Assembly: GCA_019055375.1 (NCBI GenBank)
Contig: JAHQIW010004526.1
Coordinates: 34,369 to 98,368, forward strand
Reading direction: 5' to 3'
Length of the DNA: 64,000 nt
From: Parelaphostrongylus tenuis
Taxonomy: Eukaryota; Nematoda; Chromadorea; Rhabditida; Metastrongylidae
Notes under the pieces: model-generated
The model's input: the letters and a program-made list of their open reading frames with translations, nothing else
Databases searched by the model: none
What the model was told of the DNA's origin: nothing
Program-made: the position numbers and the translations under genes
Shown here: positions 1-11,545 of the stretch, piece by piece
Numbering within the stretch: the stretch's first letter is position 1
Layout of the letters: each line of letters starts with the position of its first letter

Positions 1-74
1 GATTCATATCAGAGACTCAGTGGTGTTCAGAAGGTACAAGGGCCCACATACAGAACTCTCAGCGTTGATGCTAT

Positions 75-235
75 CCGTAAGCGATGCAACATGCATTCCT
101 CTCCAATTTTTAGTATCGTTTAAGGTGATTGAATGCATATCTGGCCTTTACAATGACTCGCGGTGGCTTATCGATGCATGAAGTCAGTGTTGCCATCCTC
201 TCAGGCAAGTCTAGTAGCAAATTTCTGTTGAGTGT
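75..235 (-). repeat. S1 SINE fragment, body only
   Basis: This matches the body of the S1 family on the minus strand: a conserved stretch around TTTAAGGTGATTGAATGCAT followed by the CTGGCCTTTACAATGACTCG block also present at 20,220, 44,230 and 6,400. The tRNA-like head is missing, so this is a truncated copy. It is shared with B at 46,370-46,510, so the insertion is older than the duplication. Confidence 0.75.
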
Positions 236-1064
236 AATCAGAGGACAAAGTGTTTAATACTCTAAAGTTCCAGTACCCTCTGTGAAACTTCCTGCTAATA
301 GCCGGCCGTCTTGATTTTAGCGTTTTCGATAATGAAGACCGGCGGCGTCTTTTTGATGGCGTAAATGTCTGCTCAACCACCACAGAAGTCGGGAAGTTAC
401 TCCTGCCAGTAGTTTTTACTACTGTAGACTTCTGCTGAACCTTAAAAAGTTGACATCGATTCTGGCGGTTACAGAGTGGTTTGATCGTGAATAGATTCTC
501 ATTAGTAAAAAGCACTTTTGACAAATAAGCATAGCGGTCAAATGAATCAATCGGCGAGCCTTTGAGAGTCGTTTTTCTTTTATCTTTTGTCCAAAAAATG
601 AAACCAAGAGTTCCTCGCAATTGCGTTGCTTTAGCTTATTTCTGACAATGTTTCGGACTTTTCACTCGCCCATTCCGAGCTTCACAAGCCATTCTGTCCA
701 TCAAGGTCTCAGGATTCCGCTGATCTGGCAGTACGTTTTCTGAAAGTTTGTCGAAATAGGCGAGGCGGTTAGACGATCTTTTTGAGGACAACATGTGTAA
801 CTCTACTGTTGCGATACGCTGATATCTAGCACCTATAACTGAGCACACCTAAAACGGACAACTAAATAAAACAGATTCTTGACGAAAACTATAGAAGGAA
901 TTCAATACAAACATCAGCATTAAAAAGAGAAACTATATCAATGCTGAAATTACAAAACACAAGATTATCACAGCCTTCTCCTCACATGTCAATCCTTTGA
1001 CATCCGAGGACCCATACTCTAGTACGACATACAACATTGCGTTTAGACTGTAAACTCCAGATTG
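236..1064. other. Non-coding stretch, no gene seen
   Basis: Open frames here are short, and the longest (minus, 201-620) is not recognisable. The sequence is matched by B at 46,510-47,457 with indels that break every frame, including about 100 bp near 47,085-47,190 that is absent from A near 790. Nothing suggests a functional gene. Confidence 0.6.
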
Positions 1065-1790
1065 TTCTTAGTACGTAAATGATCGTCTTGAAGGTGCACA
1101 CTCTTTCGTCGCAGATTTTGGCACTGACGTAGAGAATTAGGTTCCTCCCTTGAACCGAACTGCGCAGTCTACTCGCCAATGCCTGCGATGCTTTTTGGCT
1201 TATATGCATCCTTGCAATTCTTGATGACGATTTCAGCGGCTGGCATATCGTATAAAAGGTGGCCCATGTAGTACACTCTCATTATCAGCCAAATGTAAGT
1301 GACCCATGATTTACAAAAATCAAGCTCTCACCACAATATCTGGTCACAAATAGGGGTCACGGATAGGTGAGTGTTTGCTGTACTAAAATTTGAGTTCGGG
1401 CAGTTGCAGTACACTCATCTGTAGGCACGAGCCAATGATTTTCTGCATTCCATCGGCCGTCGTCTTTTCTTACACCTCGTTTTTCTGTTTGCTATAGATG
1501 GTCCCCTGATTGATGATCAGTTCTCAAACATCCTCATGATCAGTTCGTAGAAATAGACTGGCTCGTTGCAGTAGCGTGGGACGTCGCTCTGAAGACCTAT
1601 CCCTAGTTCGCTGAAGTGGGTGGGAATATTGGGCGACCATAGATCTAGCTAACAACTATCCGCTTCACCCACTGCACTAGTAGTAGCATAACTTTCTTGT
1701 AGTTGACTGTCTAAGTCGCTTTCCCCAAAAACCACACATTGTTATTTACAGTGGTCAAAAGAAATTACTCAGAATATTACGTAGAATATA
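1065..1790 (-). pseudogene. Three-copy block with exon-like minus-strand frames (copy A)
   Basis: The block recurs at 47,460-48,150 and, outside the large duplication, at 27,770-28,505. On the minus strand an open stretch reads about LGIGLQSDVPRYCNEPVYFY and ends in a stop just after MRMFEN. A GTGTAAG donor-like site follows, then a later segment containing SVLQLPELK. Frames are broken differently in each copy: A has a one-base loss relative to the third copy upstream of this stretch. I do not recognise the protein. It could be a dead host gene or part of an unidentified transposon. Confidence 0.45.
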
Positions 1791-2078
1791 TGAAATCGGT
1801 GCGCCATGTACAGTATCGAGATAGCCATGATAAAGCGTGCTCTAATAAATAAACGAGTAATAATCAATACTTATGGACTAATAAGAGAACTTTTCCCCTC
1901 TAATTCGATGGAGACTCAGCTTCGAGTGCATTGACAATCGAATAGCATTTGAGAGTTATCGATGAACCGTGATAGCCTGCAATGAAGGACATCATTTTTT
2001 TACAAGCTATTCATTGATTATTAATATACAGTCACTATGATAAATTGTGTGTACAATATGCAAGGAGGTGGATGGGGA
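1791..2078. other. AT-rich spacer
   Basis: No coding signal or recognised repeat. The stretch is shared with B at 48,150-48,445. Confidence 0.5.
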
Positions 2079-2307
2079 GGGGGCCCATGACCAAGTGGGT
2101 GTGATGCGCGCTGCGGCGCACGTGAAGCCAGCTCCACTGCCCAACTTTCTCTATCAGTCAGCAACAACGCCTTATAAAATGCCACGGCCTGGTTCTCTTC
2201 GAGATTGAAAGGAGGCTCGCTCAACCAGTACTCCACGACGTTTAAGAAGAGGACGAATATGGAAATGATTGTTAAAAGTACTGGGATTCGTCTAGTGAAA
2301 AAGTAGA
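2079..2307 (+). repeat. S2 SINE (tRNA-like head), copy A
   Basis: The head resembles the consensus GGCGCCGTGGCCGAGTGG seen at 48,446 and 25,798, here decayed. It is followed by a shared body (GCGCCTTATAAAATGCCAC) and a 3' part ending near AAGTACTGGGATTCG, then an A-rich end. The same body is present at 26,745-26,920 and, inverted, at 25,440 and 34,500. A-box-like and B-box-like segments point to a tRNA-derived SINE rather than a working tRNA. Confidence 0.75.
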
Positions 2308-3060
2308 AATAAAGAAAAGCAGCGAGATTTTACTGGCTCTGAATTGTTTATACTAGAGTATCTGATTTGAGATGTAGGAAAAATGTGATTGATCTTTTGA
2401 TTATTGTCATTAGCGGCTATAACAGAGATAATTCTTTATTGACATTACAGATAAAACTTAAATATGGTTGAAATAAGAATAAATATAAATAAAACAGCAT
2501 GGAAAATTCAAATGATAGTTTTAGAGAAAGCATTTTTGCAAATATTCAATATTCCCTACAGAAAGGAGTGTTATGAAAGAGCACAAACAGTGTTTTGATT
2601 AAAATGGACCTTATTGAAGCTTTCTTCATTAAATTTGATAAATTCTCCAGGATCAAAACCCACTTATGGACAAAAATGTAATCTCTTCTCAAACTAGACT
2701 CAACAAAACGCTTTCATACTAACAGTTGACTTTTCGAGGGCTTCGTCCATAAACAAAAAAATATATACAAGTTGAAAACTACCAAATTAGCTTTCACGAC
2801 CAACTAACTCCTATCCTCAGAATAGTTTAAATAATCTCTTGGTTTTTCTCCTGATAAGCTGTTCCGAGGTTAGCAATATTAATAATGTTATTTTTAGATG
2901 CTAGTAATGCAGTAAAACAGCACAATAATATGATACACTGGCTAACGTTTTTACGAGTCCGGCCATTTTTCAGAGCTTTAAAAGGTCAGATTGATTTGCA
3001 CTCCTCTTAGTTATACACCTCCATTACCCCTACAGAAAACGCAACAAACAAAATTTTGGA
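2308..3060. other. No gene seen
   Basis: AT-rich sequence shared with B. B has a 60-codon open frame at 48,866-49,048 that is frameshifted in A (near 2,540), which argues against selection on it. Confidence 0.5.
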
Positions 3061-3246
3061 TCAATTAGTAAAGAGCTTCATTTTAGAACACTTACCGTAT
3101 AGATGTTCATTCCAGATATTCATTGGAGACCGTGCGCTTAGTTTTAGTGTAAGAGTAAAATTGTGCCTGTCTTTGGCCGGGAAGTTTAGCTTGAGGTGAG
3201 GAGTAAGGTCACCCGTGATTATTAAGCACTTCTGTTTCCGCTTCAT
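3061..3246 (-). pseudogene. Exon-like 61-codon frame with a GTAAGT donor
   Basis: The minus-strand frame contains a segment around FPAKDRHNFTLTLKLSARSP and runs into GTAAGTG at about 3,096-3,090, a good splice donor. Copy B (49,430-49,615) keeps both the frame and a GTGAGT donor. However, the differences between the copies are mostly amino-acid changing (T to A, N to I, K to E, A to V), so there is little sign of constraint. The beta-strand-like pattern is loosely reminiscent of a major sperm protein domain, but I cannot support that identification. Confidence 0.3.
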
Positions 3247-3659
3247 TTTGAGCCTTTATTAGGTATCAAAAAGTCTTCCAGACCTTTACGCGCGGAAGTT
3301 TCAGATTCCTGTGCAGGATTAATAAGTTTCCGTTAAGATCTACTCTTTTGATTTTGTTCCTGATATGTGCCTGGTGGAGTTTCAGACAAGAATCACGTTT
3401 CCCAGCTAGGTGTTACTTTACAGGAATGCAGATGGTCTACCCGTTTGGCCAATGTAATCTCACTCACCCATCCTCGCACCTATATTTAGAAAGACGCATT
3501 TTTTGCTCTTTTTAGACATTTTGATATGTCAAATTTCAAGAAGTTGAACGTAGTATTTTATTTTTCAATGACCTTTATACTACGCTGTAGCAGTAAAAGT
3601 GGAATTTTACCCCATATTCAAGCATTTTTCGCTCGACAAAGCAGTTCTTCAAGGAACTT

Positions 3660-4185
3660 AATAATTGTTCGATAGTACAAATTTCGGCAAATCTAATAGT
3701 GTTTTTGAATTTACAAAGAAACTTTCTGCTGCGCCGCAACACTAAATATAAAGATTTCATTTCATATGGTGCGCGTATACTTTGATCCCCTATGTGGATG
3801 ATTTCGCAGCACTGTTATCAAGTCATTAACTTTAGATAACCAGTCGATGGTCTAAATCACGAGAATTTCAATGTTGTACTTGCTTTTTGAAAAGAGGTCT
3901 CTCAGTTCGTTGTGCACTAGGAATAGAATAGCGTTAGATTTTTTGTACTTTTCGCTGGACACAGCTTTTCATTTAGATTGGCATTCGATGGCACAATTTT
4001 TGACAATTCCAATGGTATACCTGGCTCTGAGGATTACTTCTTTGAGCGTTGTTAGCTAGAAGAGTAGTGGTTTTCCCACTGGGCGCAAACCGCATATGAA
4101 TTGCACTGCGCGATCAACGCGGCGCCGGGTGCGAACTCATATTCTTTTGGCTGTAACAAGGCACTAAGAACGTTTCCTAGAAACA
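3660..4185. repeat. Internal direct repeat, unit 1
   Basis: About 520 bp starting near TTGTTCGATAGTACAAATTT that recurs at 5,392-5,912 (unit 2) at about 75-80% by eye. The shared landmarks keep their order: GCGCCGCAACACT, AATCACGAGAATTTCA, a run ending CTTTTCGCTGG, and GCACTGCGCGATCAAC. Both units are also present in B (50,015-50,525 and 51,785-52,310), so this repeat predates the large duplication. Part of it is found inverted at 30,450-30,600. Confidence 0.8.
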
Positions 4186-5391
4186 TATTGTTGAAAGTGT
4201 TGAGATCTGTTCTATCGAATGGTTATTGAACGTGCGAATAAAAAGCTGTGTATAACTAAAGATACTTAAGTGTGAGATAAAATTTCATTTTTGCTATTTC
4301 AGCATAATAGGAGAACCATTTGAGAAAAAAAATACACCCTTAAAATTTCCAGGATTCATGCTATTAGATAGTGACCAAAATGTCAGAAAGGATGAGACTG
4401 CGTTTTTTTTTTTGAAAATGGGTGCGAATGAGGGAAATGTGCCCCAAGTTTCTATGACAGTAAATTGTTGCATTTCTAAATAAGCTTCTTGAAAATGTCA
4501 GACATTGAAAAAAATGTGTTTTTTTATTATACTTTTTACATAACGTCAAGAAGTAAGAAGTAAGAATGAAGAAGTGTTCTTTCCTCATTGATATAGCCTC
4601 CATATTGAAAGTGGAAATTAGGACAAAGAGGCGTTCTTTTTACTAGAGAAGACCTTTATAGGAGGCCTTTAGTAATATATCATTTTTTCTGATCGTGTAT
4701 TTTCTCCAGAGTATGAGTTTGGCTATACAATTACCAGTGCAGCGTGATCCTAAACTCTTTGCTATAGCACTCAAAAAGCATTTGAAAAGCAGACCAGCTT
4801 TTAGAACTGCATTTTCGAGGTATCTTATGATTATCGAAACTTTACTGTAAAGCTTACGTAAAAGATAGCGAAGCATGTAAAGCACTCTGAAGGCAAAACG
4901 TAATATTTGTACGTCGTTACTACGGCGAAGTGAACAGCTTGATAGAGAGTTAATCTAAAATTATTGTGCCTCATTGGCCACTGGGTGGCACGTAGGCGAC
5001 GAGTAAAACGGTGTGTTTAAAGAAAAACTTCTCCTAATAATGGAGACTTATCTTCGTTTTCGACTGATTTTTACCACTTTAAGGTACGGCTGTACAAATT
5101 GTGAGCTCAGCGGTGGGCGATTTCATTTGTTTGATAAGGTTTTCTTTCTCTGCCCTGTTGAAATTGTTGAGTTTCTTGCTTTCATCTGATAGAACACAAT
5201 TTTTTTTACTCGCTCTCATGCTTTTTAAGCAAGTATAGGTATTATGTGTGCAGCGAAGCTGTAGTTTACTAGGCAGTAATGTTGCTTTTTTTATTGAATC
5301 AAATGTAATAAGTTGTACGAAGGACATTGCGATATAAATCTTTGAGTCTTAATAATTTTTTAAAAAACAAAGTGCTGAAAAGTCATCACAA
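4186..5391. other. Spacer between the internal repeats
   Basis: Shared with B. It contains several short minus-strand frames around 4,364-4,885 and 5,079-5,327, none recognisable, and T-rich runs. No promoter, splice structure or RNA gene can be supported. Confidence 0.5.
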
Positions 5392-5912
5392 TTGTTCGAT
5401 AGTACAAATTTCGGCAAATCTAATAGTGTTTTTGGTTTTGCAAAGAAATCTTTTATTGCGCCGCAACACTGAAGTAAAGATTGCATTTCACATGCTGCGC
5501 GCATTTTGATCCGGCATGTGGATAGATTTCTCAGTATTTTTCATCAGCCCATTGATTTTCAGTAACCAATCGATAGTCGAAATCACGAGAATTTCAGTGT
5601 TGTGCCTTCTTTTTGAAAAGAAGTTTCACAGCTCACACTGAGAATAAAATTGATTTGCATATTTAAGCACTTTTCGCTGGGCACAACTTTTTATTTAGAT
5701 TAGCATTCGATATCACAATTTTCAACAATTTCAATGATATGCCTGGTTTCGAGGAAAACTTTTTTGAGCGTTAATAGCTAAAGGAATATTGGTTTTCGCA
5801 CTCGGCGCACGCCACAAATGAATTGCACTGTGGGATCAACACGACGCCCTGTGCGAACTCAATATTCTCTTGGCAGTAACAATGCATTAAGAAGGTTTCG
5901 TGGAAACCAATG
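5392..5912. repeat. Internal direct repeat, unit 2
   Basis: Second unit of the repeat at 3,660-4,185, same strand, about 1.73 kb downstream. It begins with the same TTGTTCGATAGTACAAATTT and ends at the AATATTCTCTTGGCAGTAAC block. Its divergence from unit 1 is clearly larger than the A-B divergence, so it is an older duplication nested inside the larger one. Confidence 0.8.
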
Positions 5913-6151
5913 TATAATGTAAATGTATATGTAAACGTGTAGGCACTCATTTATATTTCAATAACATCCAACTTTCGTTAATTACGGCCGCCACAAATGA
6001 CTTTGATGCACTATGGCTAATGAATAAGTAGTCGAATGATCAAACGTGTTATCATTTTTATGTCTATAATCAAATTTACATGAATGCATGGGTTGTAATA
6101 TGTTCCGACTTTATATACATATCTCATACTTGTATATGCATGTATATTTGA

Positions 6152-6156
<5 letters not shown>

Positions 6157-6204
<48 letters not shown>
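6157..6204. repeat. (TA)n microsatellite
   Basis: Nearly pure TA dinucleotides for about 48 bp, shared with an interrupted tract in B at 52,522-52,620. In A the S1 SINE lies immediately after it. Confidence 0.95.
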
Positions 6205-6206
<2 letters not shown>

Positions 6207-6511
6207 CTAGAGCGCATGTGGCGCAGTGGTTAGAGGTGCTCTGCGTCGCACACGAGGTCAATGGTTCGATCTCGCGCTCATGCTCACCAAGCAATCCATC
6301 TCTCCGGGGTCGCTAAATTGGTACCAGACAGGTCTCGGACTTGTCTGGGAGGATAAGCAGCACTGACTCGGTTCAACGGGAGGCCACCGCGAGTCGTTGT
6401 AAAGGCCAGAAATGCATTCAATCACCTCAAACGAAGTTAAAAATTGAAGTCGAATGCATGGCTCATCCCTCAAGGATTGATCAACGCCGAGAGCTTTATC
6501 CTTTATTCTTT
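6207..6511 (+). repeat. S1 SINE, full-length, copy-A-specific insertion
   Basis: It begins with a tRNA-like head at about 6,211-6,283. The A-box-like segment is TGGCGCAGTGGTTAGAGG and the B-box-like segment is GGTTCGATCTC. A body of about 190 bp and a CTTTATTCTTTAT-type tail follow. Copy B has the bare TA tract joined directly to the GGTATGATCTGCTATGAG flank at 52,622, which is the empty site. Relatives are at 20,152-20,443 and 44,148-44,455 (both minus) and fragments at 75-235 and 46,370-46,510. Pol III transcription is inferred from the head only. Confidence 0.9.
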
Positions 6512-8315
6512 ATGTATGATCTGCTATGAGATTTAGTGTATTGCTGTGAAAATGTTATACATTGTATGCGAGATAGTCTATATCGAGAGCATCAATTCTC
6601 AGCAGATTCTGAATTCTCAGATCTGTGGGAATCGGAGGGCGATTACCTAAAAAGACGGTCATCCACCCAAAAGATGTGTGACAGAAATGAGGAGTAAACG
6701 TTGGAGGTAAATCCATTTTTGTAGCTTTCCTGTTGAACGCGGAATTTTAGGAAGTACTGGCGTAATTACTACTGAAAATGCCTACGGTAGTTGCCTTGAT
6801 AATATGCTGCTCCCTTGTGATAACGAATATCCAGACCATCTAATTTCGCTATAAGCTTGTCAGCAGAACCCACGGAGAAGTTCTAACATTAAGACAACTA
6901 TCGTGAAGGAGCGGCGTCATTTTTCCTTCTAGTATTACTCCGTAAAAAGCGTTTGATAAACCAAGCAGGGTGCTGAGATCTCTATTTCTTTAGCCATCGA
7001 AAGACTACTTATAGTCACTGAAAAAGCAGGCGGCACATTGTAAATGTACTTCTCGATGGAAGCTCTTAAATTTGTTCAAAGCAAGCTCTGCCGATGCTTT
7101 GCCTGGCTGTATACTAAAACTTTCTTCATATATGCTTCTGCTACGACTTGGAGGTTGTGGAAAATGTGTTTTCAAGTTAACTTTTTATAAAATGGGAGAT
7201 AGGACCGCATAATGGAAACTGAAAGTATGGTTTTCCCAAGGATATACCCTTCGACTTGATAGTTAGAATTTATTAGAAGACGTGGGTTTTATCCATGCAA
7301 GAAATACGTTTTTCCAATATATAATTTGTCTTTTCACGACAATAAATTTGCTTAAAAATCAAAAATTAATTGCTTAAATTCCAAAAACGTCAGCGTAAGG
7401 TTCAGACGACGAACTATTAGTCCGCAAGCAAAATGCAGTGACATTTATTGCAGCGCAATAAGAATTTTGTTCTACAAATCAAGCCTGTTACAAAAATACC
7501 ATTCCTCAAGCTATTCACTGATTACTAGAAGTCTGGTGATAATTTCCTCCAAATAGAAAAGGCAAGGAAACTAGAGCACATTTCAGTAAAGGAACTGCAG
7601 TTCTCACAATTCATAATGAAGAGTGGAAATTTTTCGGAGAGCTAGGTGCTTTTTCTACTAGAACAATTTCGTAGAAATATTGTGATATGTGATATTACAC
7701 CTGGAAATATGCTTCCTTGCACGGCAAAGTATCTTTCTCGTTGAAACTCAAATATTTCGATACTTGGGGTTCTCTTCACTATAAGATTATTTATGAAGCC
7801 TCATCTGTAACATTTCATCAAAATCGTAGTTTCTCAGCTTCAAAGTGTACGATATAATCTCAAAAAATTGTTGTGAAATTATGAAAGCTTACTCCGAAAG
7901 CAAAATGCAACTCCTTTTTTAATTACGACATCGTATTTTCAGGAACTAAGCTCATTGCTAAAATTTCCAATTCTCAGGTTACTGAATTATTCCAGGTAAA
8001 TGTAATATAGAAGTCCTTCAGCAAATTAAGCTTAGTAGAAGGCAGGCATTTCTCAAGTCATCAAAGACTGCAAAGGTATAGATTAGAAAGAAAAAAGGAA
8101 GTGTCATGTGACAAAAAAATGTAAGTTTGCTTTCCAAAATATGTGGGGTTCTTCCTCTGAATCATAGAATGGCTTCCACCAGATGGACTTTTTTTCACCA
8201 GAAAACCCCCTATCAAAGTCTCCTTTGTAATCTTTCACCACTTAATTCGACAATGTGCCCTCAAAACCCCAATCAACAAATAAATTTCTATTTCCATCAA
8301 ATCGCGTAACGATAC
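6512..8315. other. No gene seen
   Basis: Shared with B (52,622-54,330). Only short unrecognised frames. About 95 bp at 6,870-6,960 is absent from B. A TTTATTGCAGCGCAATAAG segment at about 7,448 belongs to the diverged GCAGCGC family noted at 12,820. Confidence 0.5.
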
Positions 8316-8490
8316 AAACCAGCCGCAGCCCTCCGCAGGCTGACGAGGCCGCAGCGAGAGCGACGTATGCTATGCACCGAAAACGGTGCATATGATCGTC
8401 AACGAGTTATAGCAACCCGACGAAGGGACGGACCTGTGGAACACAACACGGCGGTGAACTCAATCAAGCCAAGTGCCTTGTTTGCAAATA
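8316..8490 (+). repeat. Dispersed repeat with CCCGACGAAGG core
   Basis: Contains GCAACCCGACGAAGGGACGG and CACGGCGGTGAACTCAATCA. B has it at 54,330-54,500, and a diverged copy lies in the single-copy part at 38,005-38,110. A 9-bp palindromic arm pair TATGCACCG-AAAA-CGGTGCATA lies at 8,371-8,392. It is probably a non-autonomous transposon or SINE body; the family is unknown to me. Confidence 0.7.
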
Positions 8491-9817
8491 CTCGCATGTA
8501 ACACACATCCACGACACTCAGTCTTCTTATCCAACACTTTGATTAACACAGCGAAATAAGTTTGACGTATAACCTATTGCTTCCATAGTAGGCTACTTCC
8601 TAAATCATACACCGCTTTGTTCTTTTTGAGTCATCCAGTTTTTGGCTCAAAACCATCAGGTACTTTTCAGCTCAACATTTGATTGCGAGCATGTCTCACC
8701 CTTCGACTTTTGTCAAAACGCTCAGTTTAATACCCCCTCATATGAGAAAGTTAACAATTCGGCACAGACAGGTAAAAAAGTCTAGTTTCAGTCATTCATG
8801 ACTGGCCATTACAAAACTTATGAAAGAATGCACATGATTGACCCCAATCAAAAGATTGTCAATTTGAATGAATAATCGGTCGAGTGTAAATTGTGTAGAT
8901 TGCTTCCTGTTCGAGGGAGACAGATGAGGAAACTATCATTTTTGCTGAACAAGGATTTTCCATTGCACTTTCAGCAATCATTTGAAAGCTCCAACCTCTG
9001 GCTACTGTGCTGCGTAGCAGCTTTTTCGAGATGACATTTTATGATGCGTCAGCGACAAAAAACATTTGTTTCAAGGCGCATATTACACGCAGGACAGAGC
9101 TCGTCTTTAGAGTATTAGTGGTCTATCTATAAAGTAGTTTCACGATTACAGAGCTGTTCTTATTTCCTGAACAAACAGTCTCACTGCAGTATAACAGAGA
9201 AAATAAGATCAAGTTTTACATCTTTGGCGTGCTTGTATAGAGACTGATTTAAAAGTCTAGTGACTGCAGATTTGATGCGGCTGCACGGCATCGATCGATG
9301 GTAGCACGCTGACGCTTCGCATGTGAAGTGCACTTTTTTCCATTCAATCAGGAATTTGTTCTCCGCTTCGACAGATACTCCAGATATGATGTATGACTCT
9401 GATTCTGCGAGATTTCCTCTATGCGCTGAGATGCTTTTCGCGCTTTCATTGAAGTAATAATAGAAATCCTCTGCAGACGTGAAACATAATATTATCCTGA
9501 ATTTTGCAGCGTTACAAAAGAGTGTGAAAGACGGTTGGGTGGGGCTGTTGTCAGAGATTTAAGCTTTCGAATGATTACCAACGTTCTTATGAAAAGCTCT
9601 TGTCCAGCGAGAGGGTTTGTTTCTTTTTGCCGCCGTCTAACTGAAAAGAACCACTGTGTAACTCTGTAACGTTCGACTCAAGAAACACGATTCGAAGACG
9701 GCGCAGAATTAAGCTATATTGAAAGAGGAGCAAATCCTACATTACTGTACCTTTTCTAAAGCGGTGTTTTCGGAAATTATCAGTAGATGCAAATAATCTA
9801 GAGAGTTGAAGCAGAAC
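8491..9817. other. No gene seen
   Basis: Shared with B. Around 9,130-9,230 and 9,490-9,520 it carries segments resembling 13,090-13,180 and 13,430-13,460 (CTTATTTTCTGAAAAGAG-like and TTTTGCAGCGTTACAA-like), so parts are old duplicates within the block. Confidence 0.5.
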
Positions 9818-9960
9818 TATTTTTTATTTAATCGCTTTTGAGGGTGGTATGATGTTTCAATATGCCCAGTGAAATGTGTCTCATTAGTGCAACAGCTCGA
9901 GCACGAGCCCTCGAATAGGGTAAAATCAGGATTCGAGTACGACCTGGCGCAAAAGTTTAC
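9818..9960. repeat. S3 SINE pair, head to head
   Basis: From 9,818 a minus-strand S3 tail reads TTTAATCGCTTTTGAGGG then GGTATGAT. At about 9,884 it gives way to a plus-strand S3 head with ATTAGTGCAAC, GAATAGGGTAAAAT and a B-box-like AGGATTCGAGT, closed by CTGGCGCAAAAGTTT. In copy B the RTE element has landed between the two parts, after 55,913. Confidence 0.7.
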
Positions 9961-11009
9961 ACATCACTGTAAATCATTTGATGAAGGAGTACATAACGAC
10001 ACTGAATCCAGCTAAGCTCTAGCCATGAACGAAATCGAAGCCGTACTTATAAGTCTGTTATTTTTTTGATGCGTGTTCTGGTGATTTGCACTGTTATGGT
10101 TAAAGTAGCTCAAAGAAAGACGCGAGGGCCTCTATGGTGCTCTAAGTAGCACTTCAACTTTTGGTAATAGGAATTTTGGATTCAAAACTGCATCAGCTTT
10201 ATTGTTCTAATGAATCATCTTAATTGTAGCTGTATTTCACGTCGTACCCTTCTCCGAAAAGATCGTCCATTAGACATTCTGCGACGTTGAATTGATTTAC
10301 ATGACACTGGGTATCGATGGCAATTACTAAGAAAATCGTTTACAAAACAAGAAAAAACACTCACAGGTAAAAACTTGGTTCATCAAATTGTTCTGATTTG
10401 GAACAGTAGATAATATCCGGCTCGTTAAGCAACCAATCTAAAACACGTGTATTGATTGACTGTGCGAAAGTAGTTAAGCTCTACACTAATTTTGCTACGC
10501 ACATTTTTGATTCCCATATGAAATAATTTAGGTGCACCTGAAACAGGAATAAAACATCACCTGCAGTGGAATATATTGTTAACAGAGATATTCAAATGTG
10601 TACGGTGTAAAGAGTTTGGAAAAAAGTAAGATTACTGTAGAAAAAGCTTATTTGATTTTGTGTTCTAACGTCCCTCAAATCATCAATATGAGTAAGTTTA
10701 TCTTTCGATGATTTTTTTTTCTATCAAGTCATCATCGCTACAATTTTATCATAACTGATGGGTATCATATTTCACTTTTCCCTACGACTACAAAGCGAGA
10801 AAATTGTTCACAGACGGAAAAATTTTGCCTCTATTTTCTTTCGCAATGTCACAGTCGATAGAGAGCTGCCCCATATGAAAAAAAAACTCGGGTAGTTAAT
10901 GAAAGTACAGAACTCTGGAAACATCCAAATAAAATGGGTCAAACAAAAACTATAGTGACTAGTACTCTAATATCTATCAACGTTCCGCTAGTGCATAAAA
11001 CTATACGAC
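9961..11009. other. No gene seen
   Basis: Shared with B (57,405-58,475), with many small indels and only short frames. Confidence 0.5.
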
Positions 11010-11275
11010 TTCAATATCCGCTGTGGCAGTCAATCAACGACCACCTGGCCAGGCCGATGACTGCTGGCGGCTGATAAAAAGATGCGCTGTAGCGTAGCAA
11101 GAGTAGTGTACAAAGTGGGCGTCAGTGATGTAACGGATAGAGCCCGCGTTCCTCTAAAAGAGTGAGGTGCAAGTTCCAGCCCCGCCTGACGCGTAAGTTC
11201 GCGTATCACTCTACATCATTGTGCGAATAGTTGAAACATCATACCACCGCTAGAAGCGTTTAAATAAAAGAAATT
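11010..11275 (+). repeat. S3 SINE, near full length
   Basis: Three parts in order. The first is a 5' segment (CCAGGCCGATGACTGCTGG ... AAGAGTAGTGTACAAAGTG) that also precedes the heads at 35,395 and 45,190 on the minus strand. The second is a tRNA-like head, GGGCGTCAGTGATGTAACGG to CCTGACGCG. The third is a tail carrying the hairpin-forming ACCGCTAGAAGCGTTTAAAT. The partner in B is at 58,480-58,735. Confidence 0.75.
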
Positions 11276-11394
11276 TCATTTCATTACGCCAGTAATCAAC
11301 GACTAGCCTAAGGAACGACTTGGCCTAATGCCATAAGAAGCTCCTTAGCTCGGCTAGCTTCAGCATTGCAAGGTGTATTGAGCCAGTGATCTGG

Positions 11395-11545
11395 GCGGTG
11401 TAATGTAACACGTGCTTTTGATGTGGGTCAAATGCGAGTTCAACTCTCGTCTTGATCAAATGCTTCTCATATCACTCAACACTCTCAGTGTGTATTTTCA
11501 ACATCAACCACTGCTAGAAAGCAGTGAATTTAAGAAATCTTCCAA
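11395..11545 (+). repeat. S3 SINE, second plus-strand copy
   Basis: tRNA-like head from GGCGGTGTAATGTAACACG to the B-box-like GCGAGTTCAACTCTCG, then the body TTCTCATATCACTCAACACT, which is also seen at 39,165. The tail hairpin is ACTGCTAGAAAGCAGT. The B copy is at 58,855-58,995. Confidence 0.65.

Noticed and set aside
201..620. 139-codon minus frame
   Set aside because: Not conserved in B, where indels break it, and unrecognisable in composition.
6017..6217. Minus-strand frame with a Tyr-Ile repeat
   Set aside because: Translation of the TA microsatellite; no gene. The same applies to 52,519-52,707.
6211..6283. Possible tRNA gene (A-box and B-box present)
   Set aside because: The tRNA-like part is followed by a repeated body and tail and occurs in several copies with poor stems, so it is a SINE head. 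The same applies to the heads at 11,120, 25,798, 35,395 and 45,185.
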